From JAHEFU01 sp041395205 (GTDB lineage Bacteria; 4484-113; JAFGCY01), in contig JAWLAZ010000006.1 of NCBI GenBank assembly GCA_041395205.1, forward strand, positions 35,027 to 99,026: a stretch of 64,000 nt of DNA. Reading direction: 5' to 3'. Below, piece by piece: positions 58,454 to 64,000 of the stretch; position 1 is the first letter of the stretch; every line of letters starts with the position of its first letter. The position numbers and the translations under genes are program-made. The notes beneath the pieces are model-generated. The model was not told where the DNA came from, did no database searches, and worked only from the letters and a program-made list of their open reading frames with translations.

Positions 58454-59373
58454 CAGTATGACGCCGCCTCGAGCTCGCGCTGCATCAGCTTGCTCTCCCA
58501 GGCGTCGTTGACGATCTCCAGCAGCTCCATCCTCTTCAGATTGGCAGCGAGGGTCTGGTAGGCATTGCGCCCGAGGAACTCCTCGGGGGTCACCCGGCTG
58601 TAGTTCATGTAGGTGTCGGCGAGGTTCACGCTGAGGGCCAGCAGGGTCAGGGCCCGGTTGGTTTCACTGGGCTCCAGCTCCAGCAGCACCGGCTGCCAGA
58701 GGTTGTCAACCATGCTCGGGATCGGCTCCGGCAGGGTCCAGTGGCGCACGAGGCGGCCGCTGAGCAGCGGGCTCGTGACGCTGAACTCGGCAAGTTCATG
58801 CTGCAGGCGGGCCGGTTCATCCGGGAGGGTCAGGTAGCTGCTGCGCGGCGGATTGCTGCTCATCGCGAGGATCACCGTGCCCAGCCGTGCCAGCAGCGCG
58901 ACCGTCGGTGCTTCCTCATGGCGGTCCAGCATCGAGGCCCGCTTGAAGAAATGCAGCGTGGCCGTGCGCGCCGTGGCCGACCAGCGGCGGATCAGGTCCA
59001 GGAACTCGCGCGAGACGCCCTGGCCGCTGGCCAGCGCCTGCTGCAGCTGGTAGCTGCTGATGATCGAGACGATCAGGTTGAAGCCCAGGTGCACGATCGC
59101 GCGGTCGACGGTCATGATCGGGCTGGAGAGGCCGATCTTGGCCGAGTTGGCAACGGCGATGATCGTCCCGCTGATCACGGGGTCGGCCTCGATGTCGGCG
59201 GCCAGCTCCTTCGGGCGGAAGTTGTCGGCGGTGCTGCCCGCGGAGTGCTTGTACATCGGCGGGAGGCTGATCCTCGAAATCAGCGATTCCCACTCCGTGC
59301 GGGTCTCCGCGCCGAGGTCATCCCAGCCTGGCAGGCGGTTGACGGTCGGGCTGCTTGTGCGGTCTTCTGTCAT
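58453..59373 (-). CDS. HDOD-domain signalling protein, paralog
   Basis: 306-aa protein, first gene of the HDOD pair. The core DIEADPVISGTIIAVANSAKIGLSSPIMTVDRAIVHLG (in two blocks, ~58-97) is a clear HDOD match, and the rest aligns in outline with the downstream paralog (YLTLPDEPARLQHELAEF versus YLAFPDEQQRLLHEEEHW). The pair probably arose by tandem duplication. Such proteins often work with receiver proteins or di-nucleotide signalling; a receiver gene lies divergently at 59610. Its own effector is unknown. Confidence 0.85.
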   Translation of the reverse strand: MTEDRTSSPTVNRLPGWDDLGAETRTEWESLISRISLPPMYKHSAGSTADNFRPKELAADIEADPVISGTIIAVANSAKIGLSSPIMTVDRAIVHLGFNLIVSIISSYQLQQALASGQGVSREFLDLIRRWSATARTATLHFFKRASMLDRHEEAPTVALLARLGTVILAMSSNPPRSSYLTLPDEPARLQHELAEFSVTSPLLSGRLVRHWTLPEPIPSMVDNLWQPVLLELEPSETNRALTLLALSVNLADTYMNYSRVTPEEFLGRNAYQTLAANLKRMELLEIVNDAWESKLMQRELEAASY

Positions 59374-59609
59374 GGCGGCGGATCAGATCCTCCTGTTCTT
59401 CTGACAGATGTTCTAACACCGTGAGCCTTACCGGAAGTCAGAGCGCGGTGAAATCACAGGGCATTTGCGCGGGAGTTAACCGGGGCATACCCCACAGAGG
59501 GTGGCAATGATGAAATCCCGGTTGCCAGCACCGCCCGTCCAAACCACGTGTGCTTTAGCTGGTATCTTCTGGCAGTCCAGCCCATGAGGCACGTTGACCA
59601 CGTGAACGG
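59374..59609. other. Divergent intergenic region of HDOD and receiver genes
   Basis: No gene is seen. It includes a CCGGGG-CATA-CCCC hairpin near 59480-59495 and shared control space for the divergent HDOD and receiver genes. Confidence 0.4.
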
Positions 59610-60041
59610 ATGAACATGCAAAGTCGCAGGAAACAGCCGGAAGTGAACTGTGAGGGCGGCGTATTCGTCATCGAGGATTCCGAGGTGATGCAGCGCCGCT
59701 ACCAGGCAGTGCTCGAACAGAACAGGATCGGGATCTGCGCGATCGTCGGCAGCGGTCGCGAGGCCGTGCTGCTCGCACCGCGGATCAGCCCCGACGTGAT
59801 CATCCTCGACCATGAACTGCCGGATGGCACGGGCCTGCACATCATCGCGGCACTGCGCTCCTTCTGCCCCGAGGCCTCGATCGTGGTGATCAGCGGTGTG
59901 ATCACGGCCTCGCTGGCCCAGCAGTACCTGGCGCAGGGGGTCTGCCGGCTGATGGGCAAGCCGATCAATGAGGCCGAGCTCGTGCACCTGCTGCGCGGGA
60001 TGCTCGTCAGCCAGCGCCAGATCGTGGCCACGGCCGGCTGA
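59610..60041 (+). CDS. Single-domain response-regulator receiver protein
   Basis: 143-aa protein consisting of one receiver domain. Acidic pocket Glu22-Asp23, phospho-acceptor Asp67 (IILDHELPDG), switch Ser95 (VVISGV) and Lys117 (GKPIN) are all present, so it should be phosphorylatable. No output domain is attached. A second ATG six bases on is possible. The gene is divergent from the HDOD pair, which suggests that phosphorylation of this protein is linked to HDOD signalling. No histidine kinase lies in the window. Confidence 0.9.
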   Translation: MNMQSRRKQPEVNCEGGVFVIEDSEVMQRRYQAVLEQNRIGICAIVGSGREAVLLAPRISPDVIILDHELPDGTGLHIIAALRSFCPEASIVVISGVITASLAQQYLAQGVCRLMGKPINEAELVHLLRGMLVSQRQIVATAG

Positions 60042-60051
60042 GGCCGGGCGC

Positions 60052-60057
60052 TATACT
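60052..60057 (+). promoter_or_regulatory. TATACT box for the amino-acid operon
   Basis: GC-TATACT, 17 nt before the ATG at 60075, in the recurring box form. No -35. Confidence 0.4.
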
Positions 60058-60074
60058 TGCCCTGAGCCCTGCTT

Positions 60075-61262
60075 ATGGCAAGCACCGGTCCTGAAATCCA
60101 CAACTGGCAACAGCCCTCCGGTGCGGAGCTGTCCGGACTGCTGGACAGCCGCTTCCATTTCACGAAGGTGGAGCTGCGCGTGCTGGGCCTGCCCCAGCAT
60201 GAGGCATTCCGCAGTGCCGTGGGCAGCCGCCTGCAGCGCGAAGCCCTGCTGGTGCGCCTGCATGGCAGCGACGGCCTGTTCGGGATCGCCGAATGCAGTG
60301 CCCGCCCCGATCCCTACTACAATGCTGAGTTCCTGGAAGGCTGCCTGGCGGTGCTGCGCTCATTCGCCGTGCCCGCCATGCGCAGCGGGATGCGCCTCGC
60401 CGAACTGCAGCGGGCAATGGGACGAATCCGCGGCTGGCAGTTCACCACGGCGGCAGTGCTGGATGCAGCGCTCGACCTGCTGCGCCGCAGCGGAGTGCCG
60501 GATCTGCTGGACATCTGGCCGGGGCAGCGCCTGAGCCGCATACCGGCCGGGATCAGCCTCGGTATCTTCGACGATTCCGGCAAAGCGGAACGCCGCGTGC
60601 AGCAGGCGCTTGAGGAAGGCTACAGGCGCATCAAGCTCAAGTGCAGCCCGGCGCAGGATCACGGCGTGCTCCGGGCGGCAATCACCGCCTGTGCTGATGC
60701 CGAGTGTGCGCTGGATGCCAACGGCAGTTTCAGTGAGGATGAACTTGAGCTGCTGCTGGAGCTGACGGAAGGCGTTGCCATGCTGGAACAGCCCTTCGCC
60801 CCGGACCGGCTGGACCTGCATGCAAGGCTGCATGCACAGCGGCCCGGGCTGCGGCTCTGCCTGGATGAGTCCGTGCACCACGCCGGCGAGCTGGAAAGTG
60901 CACTGGCCCTGCAGTCCCTGACGGAACTGAACCTCAAGCCGGGGCGCGTGGGCGGGCAGCTGCATGCCGTGCCATTGCTGCAGCGCTGCGCTGAGAAGGG
61001 ACTGGGCTGCTGGATCGGCGGGATGTTCGAGTGCGGCGTTGGCCGTGTTGCCAACCTGCGGCATGCAGCCTGCCTTCTGCAGGCCACGGCGCATGACCTG
61101 GGGCCGAGCGCACGCTACTTTGAGCGCGACATCCTGCGTGAGCCCGTGCGGATGGGCAGTGATGGCATGATCGAACTCGGCAGCGGAGCTCCTGTGGAAC
61201 TGGATGAGAATGCGATTGAGGAAATGACAATGCAACTTGAATACCTGGAGCCCGGCAGATGA
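60075..61262 (+). CDS. Enolase-superfamily N-acylamino-acid racemase / o-succinylbenzoate synthase
   Basis: 395-aa muconate-lactonising-type enolase-superfamily protein. Catalytic residues are intact: Lys187 and Lys189 (IKLKC), metal ligands Asp214 (LDANGSF), Glu239 (LEQPF) and Asp264 (CLDES), and the second-side Lys288 (LNLKPGRVGG). Spacing matches N-acylamino-acid racemases/OSBS. The neighbours (D-aminoacylase-like, GNAT) favour racemisation of N-acyl amino acids over menaquinone synthesis; no other men genes are present. Its stop overlaps the next start by 4 nt. Specificity cannot be read from sequence. Confidence 0.88.
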   Translation: MASTGPEIHNWQQPSGAELSGLLDSRFHFTKVELRVLGLPQHEAFRSAVGSRLQREALLVRLHGSDGLFGIAECSARPDPYYNAEFLEGCLAVLRSFAVPAMRSGMRLAELQRAMGRIRGWQFTTAAVLDAALDLLRRSGVPDLLDIWPGQRLSRIPAGISLGIFDDSGKAERRVQQALEEGYRRIKLKCSPAQDHGVLRAAITACADAECALDANGSFSEDELELLLELTEGVAMLEQPFAPDRLDLHARLHAQRPGLRLCLDESVHHAGELESALALQSLTELNLKPGRVGGQLHAVPLLQRCAEKGLGCWIGGMFECGVGRVANLRHAACLLQATAHDLGPSARYFERDILREPVRMGSDGMIELGSGAPVELDENAIEEMTMQLEYLEPGR

Positions 61263-62827
61263 TGCTTGACCTGCTGATCCACGGGGCAGAAGTCTGTGAT
61301 GGCGACAGTCCGCATCCGCGGCGCGTGGCCGTGGGCGTCGTCAATGACAGGATCGTGCATGTCGGTGAGAAGCCGGGCGGGATGGCAGTGCGGCAGAGCC
61401 TCGACGCAGCAGGGCTCACGCTCTGCCCAGGCTTCATTGATACACACAGCTCGACCGGTCTGACCTTCCTCTACCCGCGCAGTGGTGACAACAAGCTCAG
61501 CCAGGGCATCACCACGGAGATCTTCGGCAACTGCGGCACCAGCCAGGGCCCGGTCGGCGAGCGACTCGTGCCCGTGATGGAGAAGCTCGACACCGATCTG
61601 GAATTCGGCTTCGACTGGCGCAGCCTCGAGGACTTCCACCAGCGCCTCGAACGCGAGGGCCTGCCCTTCAACGTGGCCGGGCATGTCGGCCACGGCACGC
61701 TACGCGCCGGCGTGATGCAGCCCGGTGAGGACTACTCCGGTGAGCGCCGGGAGCGGATGCGCGCCCTGCTGGAGCAGGGACTGCGTGACGGAGCGCTCGG
61801 GCTGAGCACGGGACTGGTATACGCGCCGGGCAGCTTCGCGGATACGGCGGAGATCATCGATCTCGCGCAGATCGTTGCCAGGCATGGCGGGATCTACGTC
61901 AGCCATGTGCGCGATGAGCGGCACAAGGTGGATGAGGCCGTGGCCGAAGCCATCGAGGTCGGTCGCCAAAGCGGGATCCCGGTGCTGGTCAGCCATCTCA
62001 AGGCCGCCGAGCAGGCCAACTGGGGGCGCATCCCCTCGATCATCGGCCAGGTGGAGGAGGCGCGCGGCAGGCTGGCGACGCCGCTGAGCTTCGAGGTCTA
62101 TCCCTACACGGCGGTCAGCACCAAGCTGCGCACCTTCATCCCGCGCGAGATCATGGACGGCGGGATCGAGGAGTACAGGCGGCGGCTCGGCGAGCCGGAC
62201 TGGCGCGAGCGCTGCCGGCGCTACATGCATGAGCGGGGCACGGACTTCGCCGCGATGATGCTGCTAGGGGATCAGGGCGAGGGCAGCGGGAGGTCCAGCG
62301 TTGCCAGCCTGGCGAAGCGGCACGGCAATGACCCGGGGCTGGAGGTGGTTGAGATCCTGCAGCGTGACCCGGACATCTGGATCGTCTACCACTGCATGGA
62401 CCAGTCCGACGTGGATGCGGCCGTGCTCTGGCCGGAGAGCATCATCTGCACCGATTCCTGGAGCCATCCCTACAATGCACCGAAGCAGATCGGCGACCCG
62501 CATCCACGCACCTTCGGGGCCTTCACGCGCTTCCTGGAACAGTATGTGATCCGCAGCGGCCGGCTCAGCCTGGCAGCGGCGGTGCGCAAGCTGACCGCGC
62601 TGCCGGCGGACTTCACCGGGATCCGCGAACGGGGCCGGATCCGTGAGGGCTGCTTCGCTGACATCGTGCTGCTGGATCCGCCGGGGATCCGCGAACTGGC
62701 AACATATGAGGAACCGCGCCGGCTCTCGCTCGGCACGGAGTATGTCTGGGTCAACGGCCGGCCGGCCGTGGAACGCGGGCGGGTGCTGGACACGCGCCCG
62801 GGAAGGGTGCTGCGCCATGGACGCTGA
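61259..62827 (+). CDS. N-acyl-D-amino-acid deacylase-like amidohydrolase
   Basis: 522-aa amidohydrolase of the D-aminoacylase family. Zinc-site residues Cys92 (GNCGTS), His216 (SHVRDE), His246 (SHLKAA) and Asp399 (CTDSWSH) are all present at family spacing. The first metal box reads DTHSSTG: His63 is kept but the second His of HxH is Ser65. Expected reaction: hydrolysis of an N-acyl D-amino acid. ATG overlaps the racemase stop (ATGATG) and the GNAT start lies inside its 3' end, so three genes form one translationally linked unit. The missing His may leave a single-zinc enzyme. Confidence 0.88.
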   Translation: MMLDLLIHGAEVCDGDSPHPRRVAVGVVNDRIVHVGEKPGGMAVRQSLDAAGLTLCPGFIDTHSSTGLTFLYPRSGDNKLSQGITTEIFGNCGTSQGPVGERLVPVMEKLDTDLEFGFDWRSLEDFHQRLEREGLPFNVAGHVGHGTLRAGVMQPGEDYSGERRERMRALLEQGLRDGALGLSTGLVYAPGSFADTAEIIDLAQIVARHGGIYVSHVRDERHKVDEAVAEAIEVGRQSGIPVLVSHLKAAEQANWGRIPSIIGQVEEARGRLATPLSFEVYPYTAVSTKLRTFIPREIMDGGIEEYRRRLGEPDWRERCRRYMHERGTDFAAMMLLGDQGEGSGRSSVASLAKRHGNDPGLEVVEILQRDPDIWIVYHCMDQSDVDAAVLWPESIICTDSWSHPYNAPKQIGDPHPRTFGAFTRFLEQYVIRSGRLSLAAAVRKLTALPADFTGIRERGRIREGCFADIVLLDPPGIRELATYEEPRRLSLGTEYVWVNGRPAVERGRVLDTRPGRVLRHGR

Positions 62828-63347
62828 CAACACACTGATCCGTCCCTTCCGGGAGGTGGATGCGGAGACGGTAGCGGCGATCTACAACGAGACGATCAGC
62901 GCCGGGGATGCGAGCATGGACCGCGTTGCCAAGACGGCACGGGACATCCTCGGCTGGCAGCGGGACTTCAATGAGCGGGAATGCCTGCTGGTGCTGGAAC
63001 TCGACGGCGAGACCGCGGGCTGGGGCATCATCAAGCGCTACAGCGACCGCCCGGCCTACGGCGTGGCCTGCGAGACGGCAGTCTACCTACGGCGCAGCCT
63101 GCGCCGGCGCGGGCTCGGCACCTTGCTGAAGCGCCATATCATTGAAAAGTGCCGGGACCTGGGCTATCATCACCTTGTCGCCAAGATCTTTGCCAACAAT
63201 CAGGCGAGCATCGGATACAACCTGGCGCTCGGCTATGAACTGGTGGGCATCCAGCGGGAGATCGGCTGGCTTGACGGGCACTGGCAGGATGTTGCCATCC
63301 TCCAGCTGATCCTTGACGACGTACCACCCGCCGCCGCACAACCCTGA
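62817..63347 (+). CDS. GNAT N-acyltransferase
   Basis: 176-aa GNAT of the phosphinothricin-acetyltransferase-like branch. It starts at ATG 62817, overlapping the deacylase by 11 nt. IRPFREVDAETVAAIYNETISAG is the family opening, YLRRSLRRRGLGTLLKRHII contains the acyl-CoA pyrophosphate loop (RRxGLGT), and AKIFANNQASIGYNLALGYELVG is the substrate-side motif. Likely N-acylates an amino acid or amine, which fits the racemase and deacylase beside it: acylation, racemisation, then deacylation would invert an amino acid. Acyl donor unknown. Confidence 0.9.
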   Translation: MDADNTLIRPFREVDAETVAAIYNETISAGDASMDRVAKTARDILGWQRDFNERECLLVLELDGETAGWGIIKRYSDRPAYGVACETAVYLRRSLRRRGLGTLLKRHIIEKCRDLGYHHLVAKIFANNQASIGYNLALGYELVGIQREIGWLDGHWQDVAILQLILDDVPPAAAQP

Positions 63348-63356
63348 GGAGTTCCA

Positions 63357-64000
63357 ATGACAGACCTGAATCAGAACCTGACCGACAGCGCGCAGCCGGC
63401 CCTGCCGCCCAGCGTGCAGGCCCTGGTGGAGAGCATCAGCGCGGAAGCGAGCATGTCGCCGGAGAAGGCCGCGCTGCTGCTGGAGCAGAGCGGGATCAGC
63501 GCGGAGGAGCTCGCCCCCTGGCAGCGCTTCGAGCATCCAGCGCAGGACTGCTACGGGCGCACGATGATCCACGACGGCGGTTCCTTCGAGCTGATGCTGA
63601 TGTCCTGGCTGCCCGGTGACATGTCGGCGATCCATGACCACGGCTACACGATGTGGGGGGCTGTGCGGATCTACGGCCAGGCCGAGCATGCCGTGTTCGA
63701 GGAACGTGAGGGCCGGCTGAGTACGCGGGAACGCGTCAGCTTCGCAGCGGACAGCATCGTGGCGGTCTCGCACGAGCTCGTGCACCAGATGGGCAACATT
63801 GACCAGCCGCCCTTCGTGAGCCTGCACCTCTACGGCAGCCATGAGCGGGAGCGGGATGTCACGGCGGATTCACGGATCTTCGAGCTGGATGAGGGGCGGA
63901 TCCAGATCACCACCGGCGGGGCCTTCTTCCTGCTGCCGGAGGAGCAGGTCAGTGATGCCAGCCAGCGCGTGAAGGGTGACTTCCCGACCTGGATGCGGCA
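63357..64000 (+). CDS. Cysteine-dioxygenase-like cupin protein, partial at window end
   Basis: First 214 codons of a gene that continues past the window, with GAGGAG 6 nt before the ATG and 9 nt after the GNAT stop. A helical N-terminus (~15-55) precedes a cupin with iron ligands His93 and His95 (IHDHGYTMWG) and His143 (SHELVHQMGN), the cysteine dioxygenase/thiol dioxygenase pattern. RTMIHDGGSFELMLMSWLPG leads into the first motif. It would oxidise cysteine or a related thiol to a sulfinate. Operon context suggests a linked amino-acid breakdown route. Substrate not certain. Confidence 0.85.
   Translation, partial: MTDLNQNLTDSAQPALPPSVQALVESISAEASMSPEKAALLLEQSGISAEELAPWQRFEHPAQDCYGRTMIHDGGSFELMLMSWLPGDMSAIHDHGYTMWGAVRIYGQAEHAVFEEREGRLSTRERVSFAADSIVAVSHELVHQMGNIDQPPFVSLHLYGSHERERDVTADSRIFELDEGRIQITTGGAFFLLPEEQVSDASQRVKGDFPTWMR

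Noticed and set aside
60075..61262. Menaquinone synthesis gene (menC)
   Set aside because: Catalytic residues allow it, but no other men genes are adjacent and the operon has acyl-amino-acid enzymes, so the racemase reading is preferred while left open.

Overview
The window is 64 kb of mostly GC-rich, gene-dense chromosome from a Gram-negative-type (diderm) bacterium. The evidence is TolC/RND efflux systems, many lipobox lipoproteins, Shine-Dalgarno-led genes and three bacterial tRNAs. The lineage cannot be fixed from sequence alone. Large surface lipoproteins with PKD, FN3, propeller-like, dockerin-like and cohesin-like parts, separate transketolase subunits and repeat-rich intergenic DNA suggest an uncultivated environmental phylum rather than a proteobacterium. 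I see no prophage, transposase, CRISPR array or replication origin.

Layout. 0.4-7.2 kb (minus strand): a large lipoprotein, a sulfide:quinone-reductase-like flavoprotein, a degenerate NAD-kinase-like protein and an SPFH/band-7 protein. 7.4-14.2 kb: two overlapping lipoprotein genes with dockerin-like and cohesin-like modules; from about 8.7 kb the DNA becomes AT-rich and unlike the rest of the window. 14.8-25.2 kb: two more lipoproteins, an exported VOC protein, an esterase, and the two transketolase halves about 6.4 kb apart. 25.2-31.4 kb: SnoaL-like protein, orphan antitoxin-like protein, YihY/BrkB membrane protein, carboxypeptidase-regulatory-like lipoprotein, tRNA-Cys, tRNA-Val(GAC), a flavodoxin-reductase-like enzyme and a small lipoprotein. 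31.8-35 kb: a parvulin plus three HupE/UreJ-type membrane proteins. 35.2-38.6 kb: two pentapeptide-repeat proteins and an ankyrin protein. 38.9-47.4 kb: tRNA-Val(CAC), an unknown lipoprotein, a two-gene RND efflux operon, a DUF2892-type protein and a TPR-esterase. 47.6-50.5 kb: an 88-aa protein and an MBOAT/SGNH O-acetylation pair. 50.6-57.5 kb: a five-gene heavy-metal RND operon ending in a PII-like gene. 57.5-60 kb: two HDOD proteins and a receiver protein. 60-64 kb: an amino-acid operon (N-acylamino-acid racemase-like, D-aminoacylase-like, GNAT, cysteine-dioxygenase-like).

The most unusual features lie outside the genes. (1) About 25-nt hairpin modules of the form GGAG, 6-8 bp stem, short loop, stem, CAA occur in tandem between genes. 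Several start at a stop codon, and one supplies the last codons and stop of an RND pump. (2) Heptanucleotide tandem repeats also abut stop codons. (3) A heptamer, TGGCAAC/GTTGCCA, occurs about 50 times by eye in both orientations, inside and outside genes, where base composition predicts about eight; it is nearly absent from the AT-rich island. (4) Recurrent GC-TANAAT promoter-like boxes lie close to start codons, two of them six bases upstream, implying leaderless mRNAs. (5) Three lipoproteins share an undescribed N-terminal module with a W/Y-G-[IV]-Y ... NRW[ED]W signature.
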